DNA from: Pseudomonas lini
Lineage (GTDB): Bacteria > Pseudomonadota > Gammaproteobacteria > Pseudomonadales > Pseudomonadaceae
Direction: 5' to 3'
DNA: 64,000 bases
NCBI RefSeq assembly: GCF_964063345.1
Contig: NZ_OZ061318.1
Location: 186,001 to 250,000 of the forward strand
This document shows positions 52,841 to 62,368 of this stretch, piece by piece; position 1 is the first letter of the stretch, and the number at the start of each line of letters is the position of its first letter. The notes under the pieces are model-generated. The model ran no database searches. It saw nothing but the letters and a program-made list of their open reading frames with translations, and was not told where the DNA came from. Both the position numbers and the translations under genes were made by a program.

Positions 52841-54148
52841 ATGAAACCTTCGATGGCACTCAAGCCTCTGGTTTTCGCAATTGCTGCGGTCATGGCTGTT
52901 GCTGTACAAGCTGGGCAAAACGATTGGCGTGACAATGACCACCACCATGGCCACAACAATGGCCATCAACCCCCTCCTCCAACAAAGATCCCTGTCTATG
53001 CGACTGCCAATGCGTGGGATAACCAGAGCAGTACCGGCAACCGCATCCGTAATGAAGGGACTGTCAACGAAGCTGAAATGACCAGCTCTGCCACAGGCGC
53101 CAGCGGCAACGTTGGCGTCAACGTGGCTGCCGGTAGCGGCAACCAACAAGACAACGCGTCCGCCATCGCGAATGCTGCGTCAAACTCCAGTCAGGACAAC
53201 AGCTTCGTGTTCGGCACTGCGACAGCCACCGCCGACGTCACGCAATACAGCAACAATAACAGGGTCAACAACTTCGGCAGCACAGCCTCTGCCGTGATGG
53301 GCGGATCGGGTAATGGCGGCAGCGGTAATATGGGGATCAACATTGCTGGTGGCGACCTTAACCAGCAGAAAAACACCATGGCAATTGCCAACACCAATGC
53401 CCCGCTCGGTAACGCAACAGCCACCGCCTCTGCCGATCAACAAGGTCCTGGCCTGGTCGTGAATAACAACGCTGATCGGACGTATCGCCTGGATACGATG
53501 ACCTTTACCAGAACGGCCACCGGTAGTTCCTCTCGCGATAAGTCTTCCGATTTGAGCGTTGATAAAAGCGCTTCTTCGAGCTTTGACGTGAGTGGTTCCA
53601 GGAGCGCTGATGCGAGTGGTTCCAGGAGCTCTGATGTGAGCGGCTCCAGAAGCTCGGATAGCAGCTCTTATCGCAGTGGAACTTTGAACGTTGATGTGGA
53701 CGCGTCTGCGAACGCTACCAGAACTGTTACTTGGAATAATGGCTTTGGCGATCGCACCCGCACCAGGTCTGTCGATGCATCGCTTGACGTATCGGTCGAT
53801 GCAGATTTCGACGCATCGCGCGAAAGATCGAGCGATTCCTCTTTCGAAAGATCGTTCGATAAATCGTGGGAGAAATCGTCCGCCTCCTCGTTCGAAAAAT
53901 CGGGCAGTAAAGAGTCCGAATCTTCGTACGACAAATCGAAAAGTTACAGCGAGAGCAGTTCTTTTGATTTGAGCAACACCTATTCCTATCAAGTGCTGAC
54001 TCCAACTGGCTGGGCAAACCCTGTGACCAACACTGCGTCCCTGAACGGCTCGGTGAATGGTGGCAGTGGCAACCTGGGCGTCAACGTGGCTGCCGGTGTG
54101 GGTAACCAACAAAGCAACTCGCTGGCCATTTCCAACAACTCGTTCTGA
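52841..54148 (+). CDS. fapC: FapC, major amyloid fibre subunit with a long Ser/Asp linker
   Basis: Main subunit of the extracellular Fap amyloid, 435 residues against 250 for the strain UK4 protein. Signal peptide to about 24; His-rich segment (DNDHHHGHNNGH, 31-42); repeats R1 (72-111), R2 (145-184) and R3 (397-432) with GNxGxNxAxGxxNQQ cores. Linker L1 has 33 residues, but L2 has about 212 and is dominated by Ser, Asp, Arg and Lys in short periodic motifs (SRSSDVS, SFEKS, SFDKS). A 24-bp tandem repeat lies in it. No cysteine is present. Confidence 0.9.
   Translation: MKPSMALKPLVFAIAAVMAVAVQAGQNDWRDNDHHHGHNNGHQPPPPTKIPVYATANAWDNQSSTGNRIRNEGTVNEAEMTSSATGASGNVGVNVAAGSGNQQDNASAIANAASNSSQDNSFVFGTATATADVTQYSNNNRVNNFGSTASAVMGGSGNGGSGNMGINIAGGDLNQQKNTMAIANTNAPLGNATATASADQQGPGLVVNNNADRTYRLDTMTFTRTATGSSSRDKSSDLSVDKSASSSFDVSGSRSADASGSRSSDVSGSRSSDSSSYRSGTLNVDVDASANATRTVTWNNGFGDRTRTRSVDASLDVSVDADFDASRERSSDSSFERSFDKSWEKSSASSFEKSGSKESESSYDKSKSYSESSSFDLSNTYSYQVLTPTGWANPVTNTASLNGSVNGGSGNLGVNVAAGVGNQQSNSLAISNNSF
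53585..53656 (+). repeat. Three 24-bp tandem repeats inside fapC
   Basis: Three consecutive copies of a 24-base unit starting 'ga(c/t)g(t/c)gag(t/c)gg' encode D-V/A-S-G-S-R-S-A/S. The third copy differs mainly in third codon positions. They fall in the long L2 linker of FapC and point to growth by repeat expansion. Confidence 0.8.
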
Positions 54149-54160
54149 TTGCTGTCTCTG

Positions 54161-54180
54161 GAGGCCCCCTTACGGGGGCC
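54161..54180 (+). terminator. Hairpin between fapC and fapD
   Basis: Perfect 8-bp GC-rich stem aggccccc-ttac-gggggcct, 12 bp after the fapC stop, followed by gtttc. It can act as a partial terminator or 3'-end stabiliser, so that fapC mRNA exceeds fapD-F mRNA. The T-run is short. Confidence 0.6.
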
Positions 54181-54210
54181 TGTTTCAACACCACCAGAAG
54201 GCGTCCTGAC

Positions 54211-54891
54211 ATGCGCATTATTGTCTTGGCATTTTTGCTTTGCGTGGCCAGTGTGAGCGAGGCTGCACAAATGCCGCTTTCCGTCCTGCCGGGTGGCGCG
54301 GTGGTGTATAAGCCGATCCAGAGCATGCGCGAGCGTAAATTTGCCGACCTGGTGCAACAGAAAACCGACTTCAGTTGCGGCGCAGCTGCGCTGGCGACCA
54401 TTTTGCGCCAGGCCTATTGGCTGGACGTGAATGAAGAACAGATTATCGAAGGCATGCTGGCACACTCCGATCAAGATCTTGTCCGCGTCCAGGGCTTCTC
54501 CATGCTCGACATGAAGCGTTACGTGGAAAGTATCGGCATGCGGGCCCGCGGCTACCGGGTAGCGCCAGAAACGTTGAGCGAAATCAGAATTCCGGTTGTG
54601 GTACTCCTCGATATCCGTGGCTACAAACACTTTGTGGTCATGCAAAGAGTCCATAAGGGCTGGGTGTATATCGGAGATCCGGTACTCGGTCATAAACGCT
54701 ACAAAGTCGATGACTTTATAAAAGGCTGGAACGGCATCATCTTTGCCGTGATCGGTCAGGGCTACGACAAAACCAATGCGTTGCTCGACCCACCCCTGCC
54801 ATTGACCGCCAAGAACCGCATCAACACCTTCACCCCGGTGCGAGACGCAGAGTTGATGGATTTCGGATTCATCCGAAGTGACTTCTTCTAA
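54211..54891 (+). CDS. fapD: FapD, C39-type cysteine protease of the fap system
   Basis: Periplasmic peptidase-like protein of 226 residues. Signal peptide (LLCVASVSEA) then a C39 peptidase fold with catalytic Cys56 in TDFSCGAAA, His140 in YKHFVV and Asp156 in YIGDPVLG; the triad is intact. Probably processes or releases Fap subunits during secretion through FapF. Confidence 0.88.
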   Translation: MRIIVLAFLLCVASVSEAAQMPLSVLPGGAVVYKPIQSMRERKFADLVQQKTDFSCGAAALATILRQAYWLDVNEEQIIEGMLAHSDQDLVRVQGFSMLDMKRYVESIGMRARGYRVAPETLSEIRIPVVVLLDIRGYKHFVVMQRVHKGWVYIGDPVLGHKRYKVDDFIKGWNGIIFAVIGQGYDKTNALLDPPLPLTAKNRINTFTPVRDAELMDFGFIRSDFF

Positions 54892-54923
54892 TGACAAGGA
54901 GCACGACGCTCCGGGAGCATCCA

Positions 54924-55664
54924 ATGAAGACTCCAATCTGGCTGGTCGTGGTTTGCCTGGCCGCCAGCCTGCCGACCCAGGCACAGACGTTCAAACCCAT
55001 TGAACTGAAGGATCATGAATTGGCGACCCTGCGTGGCCGCTATGTCATGCCGGGGCGGATCATCAGTTTCGGCATTGTCATGACCAGCGCTTGGCAAAAT
55101 GCCAACGGTGAAGTGATCGGGGCAACTTCCTCAATGCAAATTCAACAATCGACCATCACGCCACAGTTCTATGTGTCGATAATCAACGAAAAAGGTAATG
55201 GCTCAGCGTATTCGCAAGGCACCGGTACCGTCACTGGCGGTAGCGGCCTCAACAGCACCGAAGGCGTCACTCAAGTCGTGCGTGCTGCCGGCGACCATAA
55301 CACTGCCTACAACAACGTTGAAATCAACGTCACAAAGGCTAGCCAAGCGCCAGCAACGCAACAGCAGGGCCAGGCGTTGGCCGCAGGTTCGACGTTGGTC
55401 GGCGCCAATGGCGCGGGTTCGCTGAGCATTTCCTCGGCAGGTACGGGTGTGCAACTCAACATCGTGGCCAGCAACAACCAGGGCAATACCGTACAACGCC
55501 TGGGCCAAGGTGGGCTGATGCAGAACACGACGTTGCTCGGCGGTGGCAACCAGGTCAGCAACCTCACATCTTTCAATGTCGTGCTGCGTGACAACGTGGC
55601 GACAACCGGGTCGCTGAACGGCAACCTGGACCAGCTCAGAGGTCTTCGCACTCTCGGATTTTGA
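54924..55664 (+). CDS. fapE: FapE, minor fibre/secreted amyloid component
   Basis: A 246-residue secreted protein with signal peptide (WLVVVCLAASLPTQA). N-terminal segment LKDHELATLRGRYVMPGRIISFGI is typical of FapE; the remainder is Asn/Gln/Gly/Ser-rich, consistent with a beta-rich fibre-associated chain. Start at 54924 with GGGAG upstream; an ATG at 54891 touches the fapD stop and is less likely. Confidence 0.85.
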   Translation: MKTPIWLVVVCLAASLPTQAQTFKPIELKDHELATLRGRYVMPGRIISFGIVMTSAWQNANGEVIGATSSMQIQQSTITPQFYVSIINEKGNGSAYSQGTGTVTGGSGLNSTEGVTQVVRAAGDHNTAYNNVEINVTKASQAPATQQQGQALAAGSTLVGANGAGSLSISSAGTGVQLNIVASNNQGNTVQRLGQGGLMQNTTLLGGGNQVSNLTSFNVVLRDNVATTGSLNGNLDQLRGLRTLGF

Positions 55665-55710
55665 TCTACGCTCAGTGTCACCCGATGAAGTCAGAAGGGA
55701 CGGCTAACCC

Positions 55711-56991
55711 ATGCACCGATCGTTGACGCTCAGAGCTATCGTTTGTTTGAGTAGCCTGGCCCCGGTCACACTGCTGTACGCAGCAACGGATCCCCAGGTT
55801 GAAGCACTAAAACAAGAACTCATGGAGTTGAAACAGCGTTACGAAGCACAACAGAACGCGCTGATGGTACTCGAGCAACGCGTTCGCCAAGTCGAAGAAA
55901 CACCTGCGACACCTGCTCCCAAACGCCTGACCAAATCCCCCGCCGAAACGCCCGGGAGTGGTCAGACGGTGGCCGCCGGAGCACCGGGAACCACGGGCAG
56001 TTCATACGGCCAATCGCTCCAGGATGATTCGCAGCCTGCGCAAAGCGTTTCCAACCTGTATGACGAAGCCAGTGGCTTCTTCGGTGGCGGCAAGTTCAGC
56101 GTCGAAACCGGCCTGACCTACACGCACTACGATACCCGTGCATTGGTGCTCAACGGCTTCCTGGCACTGGACGCGATTTTCCTCGGCAACATCAACCTCG
56201 ACCGTATAAAGGCGGATAACTGGACCCTGGACCTGACCGCCCGCTACAACGTGGCACAACGTTGGCAGTTCGACATTAACGTCCCGGTGGTTTATCGCGA
56301 ATCAACGTATTCCTCCGGTGGCGCCGGTGGCGCAGGCCCGGTGACGTCGGACGCAACCGTTACCCGCGACCCGACCATCGGCGATGTGAACGTTGGCGTT
56401 GCTTACAAGTTTCTGGATGAGGCGGCCAATCTGCCCGACGCGGTCTTTACACTGCGCGTCAAGGCGCCGACCGGTAAAGACCCTTATGGCATCAAGCTGG
56501 TCAATGACCCGAACAACGATAACCTCTCGGTACCCGAGGACTTGCCTACCGGCAATGGTGTCTGGTCAATCACCCCGGGTATCTCGCTGGTCAAGAGCTT
56601 CGACCCGGCCGTGCTGTTCGGCAGCCTGGCCTACACCTACAACATGGAAGACTCTTTCAGCGACATCAGTCCTCAGGTCAACTCCAAGGTGCCCGGGGAC
56701 GTGAAACTGGGCGATTCCTGGCAGGTCGGCGCCGGCATTGCATTCGCCTTGAACGAGAAGATGAGTATGTCGTTCTCGTTCACCGACCAGTTCGCCCGCA
56801 AGAGCAAGATCAAGCCGGACGGTGGAGATTGGCAATCGATTTCCAACAGCGATTACAACTCAGCCAACTTCAACATCGGCATGACCCTGGCAGCCACCGA
56901 TAACCTGACGATCGTGCCCAACCTGGCCATCGGTCTGACCGACGACTCGCCAGACTTTTCCTTCAGCCTGAAATTCCCGTACTACTTCTAA
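55711..56991 (+). CDS. fapF: FapF, outer-membrane secretion channel for Fap subunits
   Basis: A 426-residue trimeric outer-membrane beta-barrel that exports FapB, FapC and FapE. Signal peptide (about 1-24), N-terminal coiled-coil gate ([20 protein letters not shown], about 29-48 onward), linker, then a 12-stranded barrel ending in the aromatic terminus KFPYYF. Last gene of the operon; a REPIN and a bidirectional terminator follow. Confidence 0.92.
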   Translation: MHRSLTLRAIVCLSSLAPVTLLYAATDPQVEALKQELMELKQRYEAQQNALMVLEQRVRQVEETPATPAPKRLTKSPAETPGSGQTVAAGAPGTTGSSYGQSLQDDSQPAQSVSNLYDEASGFFGGGKFSVETGLTYTHYDTRALVLNGFLALDAIFLGNINLDRIKADNWTLDLTARYNVAQRWQFDINVPVVYRESTYSSGGAGGAGPVTSDATVTRDPTIGDVNVGVAYKFLDEAANLPDAVFTLRVKAPTGKDPYGIKLVNDPNNDNLSVPEDLPTGNGVWSITPGISLVKSFDPAVLFGSLAYTYNMEDSFSDISPQVNSKVPGDVKLGDSWQVGAGIAFALNEKMSMSFSFTDQFARKSKIKPDGGDWQSISNSDYNSANFNIGMTLAATDNLTIVPNLAIGLTDDSPDFSFSLKFPYYF

Positions 56992-57007
56992 GAGTTCAGC
57001 GCAAATA

Positions 57008-57099
57008 CCTGTGGGAGCGGGCTTGCCCGCGATGACGTCGGCAGATTCGACAATGATGTAACAGACATACCGCTATCGCGGGCAAGCCCGCTCCCACAA
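57008..57099. repeat. REPIN after fapF
   Basis: Arms 'ctgtgggagcgggcttgccc' and 'gcgggcaagcccgctcccac' between the fap operon and the converging regulator gene. Confidence 0.88.
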
Positions 57100-57111
57100 G
57101 GAGTCTCATGG

Positions 57112-57149
57112 AAAAGGCCCGCTGCGATGGATGTCGCAGCGGGCCTTTT
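57112..57149. terminator. Bidirectional terminator between fapF and the regulator gene
   Basis: A 16-bp perfect stem (aaaaggcccgctgcga at 57112-57127 and its inverse at 57134-57149) with a 6-base loop. T-rich ends on both sides allow it to stop the fap transcript and the opposing regulator transcript. Confidence 0.85.
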
Positions 57150-57163
57150 CGTTTCACCGCGCC

Positions 57164-58489
57164 CTAGCGGATTTGGTGCTTATGCAGCAATCGGTAAAAA
57201 GTCGGCCGCGACACGCCCAGGACTCTGGCGGCGACGCTCAGGTTGTCGCTGTGCCGGTTCAACACATCGCACAGCGCCTGACGCTCGGCGCGGGTCTTGT
57301 AGTCTTCAAGGGTGCCCATCGGCGTGGCGAAGGCGTGTTGACTGATCAGCCCCAGGTCTCGCGCCTCGATTTGCCGTCCTTCGGCCAGAACCAGCCCGCG
57401 CCGTACCCGGTTGGCTAACTCGCGGACATTGCCCGGCCAGTCGTGCTTGCCCATGGCGATCAGCGCGTCCTCGCTGAAGCTGCGAGGACGACGGCCAGTC
57501 TCCTGGCTGTAGAAGTGGGAAAAGTGGTTGGCCAGCATCGAGAGATCGCCATGGCGTTCACGCAATGGCACGGTGATGACTTGCAGGACGTTCAAACGGT
57601 AGTACAGATCTTCGCGAAAGGACTTCTTCTCGATGGCCGCTTCAAGGTCGACGTGCGTCGCGGCCAATACCCGCACATCCACCGGAATAGGCTGATGCCC
57701 CCCTACACGCTCAATGTGTTTTTCCTGCAGGAAGCGCAGCAGATTGGCTTGCAGCTCCAGGGGGAGATCACCGATTTCATCGAGAAACAGCGTTCCGCCG
57801 TTGGCCGCCTCGATCCGCCCGACCTTGCGCTGATGAGCGCCGGTAAAGGCGCCCTTCTCGTGGCCAAACAGTTCGGACTGGATCAAGTGTTCGGGAATCG
57901 CGCCGCAGTTGATCGCCACGAACGGTTTGCTGTGACGTTGGGATTGTCGATGCAGGGTGCGAGCGACCAGTTCCTTGCCGGTCCCGCTTTCGCCGCGGAT
58001 CAGCACCGGAGATTCGGTGGGTGCCAGTTTGCTCAGCAGTTTGCGCAGTTCACGAATCGGTTTGCTGTCGCCAAGCAGTTCGTGCTCAGGCTGATCGATA
58101 TGAACCGTGCCCTGCCCGCGCAGACGCGCCATCCCGAACGCGCGGCCCAGGGTGACCTGAACCCGTGAGACATCGAACGGCAGGGTATGGAAGTCAAAAA
58201 ACCATTCGCAGACAAAGTCCCCGACATTTTGCAATCGCAGGACTTCCTGATTCAGCACTGCAATCCATTCGGTACCGCTACGGGAGATCAATTCCTTGAC
58301 GGCTTCCGGGCGCTCCAGATGAAAGGGCTGCAAACGCAACAGCCCGACGTCGCAGGTTCGTTCCGTGGCGTTTTCCAGGGTACAGCTGTCAACATCCCAA
58401 CCTACGGCGCGTAAACCCGGCAACAAACGGTGACAGTCGTCGCAAGGATCCACTACTAACAAACGTCGCAAGGCAGGCGCTTCAATCAT
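57164..58489 (-). CDS. Sigma-54-dependent activator with VpsR-like N-terminal domain
   Basis: Enhancer-binding protein of 441 residues: a receiver-like N-terminal domain (about 8-125) without the usual phospho-Asp context, an AAA+ domain with Walker A GESGTGKE (166-173) and the sigma-54 contact loop GAFTGA (213-218), and a C-terminal Fis-type helix-turn-helix (about 405-440, VAARVLGVSRPTFYRLL). It resembles VpsR, a c-di-GMP-responsive biofilm regulator. Convergent with fapF; sigma-54-like sites before fapA make it a candidate local regulator of the amyloid. Confidence 0.85.
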   Translation of the reverse strand: MIEAPALRRLLVVDPCDDCHRLLPGLRAVGWDVDSCTLENATERTCDVGLLRLQPFHLERPEAVKELISRSGTEWIAVLNQEVLRLQNVGDFVCEWFFDFHTLPFDVSRVQVTLGRAFGMARLRGQGTVHIDQPEHELLGDSKPIRELRKLLSKLAPTESPVLIRGESGTGKELVARTLHRQSQRHSKPFVAINCGAIPEHLIQSELFGHEKGAFTGAHQRKVGRIEAANGGTLFLDEIGDLPLELQANLLRFLQEKHIERVGGHQPIPVDVRVLAATHVDLEAAIEKKSFREDLYYRLNVLQVITVPLRERHGDLSMLANHFSHFYSQETGRRPRSFSEDALIAMGKHDWPGNVRELANRVRRGLVLAEGRQIEARDLGLISQHAFATPMGTLEDYKTRAERQALCDVLNRHSDNLSVAARVLGVSRPTFYRLLHKHQIR

Positions 58490-58832
58490 GACTGTTCCTT
58501 GACGCCAAATTTTAGGAAATATTATTAAAAACAGTCATTTGGCGGGCTTCGTTGTAACACTAGCAAGAAATTGACGCGGGCTTGTATCGATTGCTTATAG
58601 GGCTGTTTGCTTATTAGTTATAAGAAGTCACTTGGTTAGTCGCCTAACGAGTTGAACCTTTCATTCGGCTTTCAGAAACCGCCTGAATATCAAATCAATG
58701 AAAGAAAGTTGAATTTTCTTTTGATTGTGTGTGACCCGACCCCCACTTGCGGGCATCAGTACAAGTAACCAGCCGAACGGTAAGCCCAACCGACGGCACA
58801 TCACTTGATTGGGCATACAGAGAGAAGACCCC
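58490..58832. other. 343-bp non-coding gap
   Basis: AT-rich divergent promoter region between the sigma-54 activator and a small plus-strand gene. No convincing -24/-12 or RNA gene was found; several T/A-rich segments (58510-58530, 58605-58630) could hold sigma-70 promoters. Confidence 0.4.
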
Positions 58833-59099
58833 ATGAACGCCCCGCTCCGTATCAACGAAGCACTTTTGATTGCCGACCGCGCATTCCAACCCTTTCAATG
58901 CGTGGCCTGGGCACCACAAGACGGTAATGGCGAGCTCAGCCTGACTATCATCGATCGCACTAGCACTCGTATCAGCCGCAAACAAATTCCAAGCAGCGCC
59001 TATTCCGATCCGGCGCAACTTGAACATCTGCTGGAAGAAGCCCGTGCCGAGTTGAGCCAGGAAGGTTACACACTGCAATCGTGGTCCATGCCGCACTAA
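58833..59099 (+). CDS. Small conserved cytoplasmic protein, unknown function
   Basis: An 88-residue protein (MNAPLRINEALLIADRAFQP) with mixed alpha/beta pattern and no signal peptide or helix. Followed after 8 bp by a clear hairpin, so it is a single-gene transcript. I recognise the type as a Pseudomonas hypothetical but know no function. Confidence 0.6.
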   Translation: MNAPLRINEALLIADRAFQPFQCVAWAPQDGNGELSLTIIDRTSTRISRKQIPSSAYSDPAQLEHLLEEARAELSQEGYTLQSWSMPH

Positions 59100-59107
59100 G
59101 TATTTTC

Positions 59108-59131
59108 GCGGATTGCCTCCCGGCAATCCGC
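59108..59131 (+). terminator. Terminator of the 88-residue protein gene
   Basis: Perfect 10-bp stem gcggattgcc / ggcaatccgc with a 4-base loop, followed by a C/T-rich tract with ctcttccttttag. The T-run is interrupted, so termination may be partial. Confidence 0.65.
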
Positions 59132-59382
59132 CCCCCTCTTCCTTTTAGTTGACGATTTTCTACAGTCATCTGCGCAACACCACTCGCCTGTTTCAACTTC
59201 TAATCCGCCAGATTACTTGGCAGGCTTTTCAGTGGTTCGAAAAGACATTGTTCTGGCACAAAACGCCCCTCCTCCGGCTCATGAAAACAGTTGTGCGCCG
59301 GGACATTCAGGGATTGAATGTTTTGCTCAGGCAGTCACCGTCCGGGCACCCGGATATGGACGACTGGCAAGGAGATTCATGC

Positions 59383-60672
59383 ATGTCACCCCAGACTGCT
59401 TTTGCCTTACCTGCAACCGTGAATGGTGCCGAACGGCTCGATACGAGTTTCGCTGGCACCGGCAAGACTCAAGTGTATTTCGCCGGCAGTCTCTCCAGCA
59501 TGGCCAATGACGTTGCGATTGACCCTGTCGGCCGGTTGTTGGTGGCGGCAAAGGTCGGTACGCCGGGCGGCCAACGCTTTGGCCTGGCCCGCCTGCTTGC
59601 AGATGGTTCGGCGGATCTGGCATTCGGCAAAAAAGGCAGCATCAGCGGCCAGTTCGCACTCGGCTTCGAGGCCATGGCTGGCAAGGTACGGGCATTGCCC
59701 AACGGGCACATTCTGGTGGCCGGCCTGCACTACGAGAATGCTCACCGTACGCTGCCCGCCCTGGCGATGTTTGATCAGCAAGGCTGCCCGGTCCAGGGCT
59801 TTGGCGACAATGGACGTTGCGTGGTGCACCTTCCGGGCAATCTTTCCCGGGGTGCTCGCGACGCCTGGTTACCGCCCAGCGTGCCGAGCGCCGAAGCCTG
59901 TGATGTCTGTGTGCAGGACGACGGTCGAATCCTGCTGCTGGCCAATCATTACTTCGAACCGACCGATCACGTCGGCATGCTGATACGACTCAACGCTGAC
60001 GGCTCGCTGGACGACAGCTTCAACGGTCGCGGCTTCGTCATGGTTCGGCACTTGTTGATGAACACCTGCCTCAGTAGCCTGAAGGTGCAGCGCGATGGCC
60101 GGATACTGGTGAGCGGATCAATCAATTTTCCCGAGGAAGGTCTGCTGGCGCGTTATCACCCGGATGGCCGACTGGACGACAGCTTCGCCGTGGATGGTTT
60201 CATGACCTTCAAGGCACGGGAGCACAGCGCTCAGGTCTGCCAGATCGTCCAGCATGAAAATGGTGACTTGCATTGCTTTGGCAGCAGTCGCGACCCGATG
60301 CATTGCCTGTCTCTGAAAGTTCACAGTAATGGCCGACCCGATATTCATTGCAACGGTGGCCAGCCAAAGCTATTGGGCGTCGGCCGCAGTGGCTGCCGCT
60401 GGATCGCCGCCAAGACTCAACCGGATGGACGTGTGCTGACAGTTGGATCGACGGTCGGCGAGATCGAAGCCGATTTCATTTTTGCCCGATATTTACCCAG
60501 TGGGCAGCTGGATCGCAGTTTTGCCAAGGGCATTGGCTGGTGTCGCACACGCCTGGGTCGCGGTTCGCATACCGCTACTTCATTGGCCATTCAGGCCGAT
60601 GGCTGCATTGTCATAGGCGGCTATTCACTGGACGGAAACTGCCGCGCGATCGTCGCGCGTTATCAGTGTTAG
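59383..60672 (+). CDS. Delta-60 repeat protein (beta-propeller-like)
   Basis: A 429-residue protein composed of repeated units of about 55-60 residues with L-x-x-D-G-x-x-D-x-S/A-F signatures, for example RLNADGSLDDSFNGRGFV, RYHPDGRLDDSFAVDGFM and RYLPSGQLDRSFAKGIGW. The ATG at 59383 has AAGGAG nine bases upstream; the frame is open to 59149. No signal peptide is visible, unusual for a family often found in surface proteins. Ends within 80 bp of nhaB. Role unknown. Confidence 0.7.
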   Translation: MSPQTAFALPATVNGAERLDTSFAGTGKTQVYFAGSLSSMANDVAIDPVGRLLVAAKVGTPGGQRFGLARLLADGSADLAFGKKGSISGQFALGFEAMAGKVRALPNGHILVAGLHYENAHRTLPALAMFDQQGCPVQGFGDNGRCVVHLPGNLSRGARDAWLPPSVPSAEACDVCVQDDGRILLLANHYFEPTDHVGMLIRLNADGSLDDSFNGRGFVMVRHLLMNTCLSSLKVQRDGRILVSGSINFPEEGLLARYHPDGRLDDSFAVDGFMTFKAREHSAQVCQIVQHENGDLHCFGSSRDPMHCLSLKVHSNGRPDIHCNGGQPKLLGVGRSGCRWIAAKTQPDGRVLTVGSTVGEIEADFIFARYLPSGQLDRSFAKGIGWCRTRLGRGSHTATSLAIQADGCIVIGGYSLDGNCRAIVARYQC

Positions 60673-60750
60673 GCCAACGTCATTTGCCTGCACTTGATCT
60701 TCTGTGGCTCTTACGGCAAGTTGCGCGCTTCTTAATACAAGGAGTAGCCG

Positions 60751-62253
60751 ATGTCCGGTTCAATGGCCCAGGCCTTCGCGCATAACTTTCTCGGGCACTC
60801 ACCTCGCTGGTACAAGGCGAGCATCGTCGGCTTCCTGATTCTCAATGCCCTGGTGTTGTGGACGGTCGGTCCGGTGGCGGCCGGCTGGCTGTTGGTGCTG
60901 GAGTTCATCTTCACCCTGGCCATGGCGCTCAAGTGTTACCCGCTGATGCCCGGCGGCTTGCTGCTGATCGAAGCACTGCTGCTGAAAATGACCACGCCCC
61001 AGGCGCTTTATGACGAGCTGGTGCACAACTTCCCGGTGATCCTGCTGCTGATGTTCATGGTGGCGGGCATCTATTTCATGAAAGACCTGCTGCTGTTTCT
61101 TTTCTCGCGTCTGCTGTTGGGGGTTCGCTCCAAGGCGCTATTGGCCTTGATGTTCTGTTTCCTGTCCGCGTTTCTGTCGGCGTTTCTCGATGCGCTGACC
61201 GTGACGGCAGTCATCATCAGTGCCTCCGTGGGGTTTTATTCGGTGTATCACCGTGTCGCCTCCGGCCACGATCCGCGCGAGGATGCCGAGTTCAGCGACG
61301 ACCGGCATTTACCCAGCCTTCATCATGCCGACCTCGAACAGTTCCGCGCCTTCTTGCGCAGCCTGCTGATGCACGGTGCTGTCGGCACCGCGCTGGGTGG
61401 TGTGTGTACGCTGGTTGGCGAGCCGCAGAACCTGCTGATCGGTCATGAGATGGGGTGGCACTTCGCTGAGTTCTTTCTGAAAATCGCCCCGGTGTCGTTG
61501 CCGGTACTGGCAGCCGGTCTGGTGACCTGTGTGCTGCTCGAGAAACTGCGCTGGTTCGGCTATGGCACGTTGCTGCCGGACAATGTACGTGCGGTGCTGG
61601 CCAACTACGCCGCCGAAGACAACGCCCAACGCACTTCCCGTCAACGCGCTGCGTTGCTGGTACAAGGGATGGCGGCGCTGATTCTGATTGCAGGGCTGGC
61701 GTTTCACATTGCCGAAGTGGGCCTGATCGGTTTGATGGTAATCGTGCTGATCACCGCATTCACCGGCATCACCGACGAACACCGCATCGGCAACGCATTC
61801 AGGGATGCAATGCCGTTCACGGCGCTGCTGGTGGTGTTTTTCGCAGTGGTGGCCGTGATTCACGATCAGCAATTGTTCACGCCGCTGATCCAGTGGGTGC
61901 TGGCGCTGCCGGCAGATCAGCAGCCGGGCATGTTGTTTATTGCCAATGGCTTGCTGTCGGCCATCAGCGACAACGTATTCGTGGCAACCATTTACATCAC
62001 CGAAGTGAAACAGGCGTTCATCTCCGGCCACATGAGCCGCGAGCACTTTGAAACCCTGGCGATTGCGATCAATACCGGTACGAACCTGCCAAGCGTGGCA
62101 ACACCCAATGGCCAGGCGGCGTTCCTGTTCCTGCTGACCTCGGCGATTGCTCCGCTGATTCGCCTGTCGTACGGACGGATGGTGTGGATGGCGCTGCCTT
62201 ACACCGTGGTGATGGGTGTGTTGGGCTGGTATGCGGTGAGCTACTGGCTGTAA
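60751..62253 (+). CDS. nhaB: Na+/H+ antiporter NhaB
   Basis: Inner-membrane sodium/proton antiporter of 500 residues with about 12 helices, full length for NhaB. Family stretches include [10 protein letters not shown] at the start, [17 protein letters not shown] (about 146-162) and [14 protein letters not shown] (about 405-418). AAGGAG precedes the ATG. Contributes to sodium and pH homeostasis. Confidence 0.93.
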   Translation: MSGSMAQAFAHNFLGHSPRWYKASIVGFLILNALVLWTVGPVAAGWLLVLEFIFTLAMALKCYPLMPGGLLLIEALLLKMTTPQALYDELVHNFPVILLLMFMVAGIYFMKDLLLFLFSRLLLGVRSKALLALMFCFLSAFLSAFLDALTVTAVIISASVGFYSVYHRVASGHDPREDAEFSDDRHLPSLHHADLEQFRAFLRSLLMHGAVGTALGGVCTLVGEPQNLLIGHEMGWHFAEFFLKIAPVSLPVLAAGLVTCVLLEKLRWFGYGTLLPDNVRAVLANYAAEDNAQRTSRQRAALLVQGMAALILIAGLAFHIAEVGLIGLMVIVLITAFTGITDEHRIGNAFRDAMPFTALLVVFFAVVAVIHDQQLFTPLIQWVLALPADQQPGMLFIANGLLSAISDNVFVATIYITEVKQAFISGHMSREHFETLAIAINTGTNLPSVATPNGQAAFLFLLTSAIAPLIRLSYGRMVWMALPYTVVMGVLGWYAVSYWL

Positions 62254-62262
62254 CACCGGCCA

Positions 62263-62356
62263 AATGTGGGAGCGGGCTTGCTCGCGAAGGCGATGTGTCA
62301 TTCAACAACAATGTTGAATGTGACGGCCTCTTCGTGAGCAAGCTCGCTCCCACATT
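62263..62356. repeat. REPIN after nhaB
   Basis: Arms 'aatgtgggagcgggcttgct' and 'agcaagctcgctcccacatt' with one mismatch, between two converging genes. Confidence 0.85.
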
Positions 62357-62368
62357 GGTTTTGTGTCG

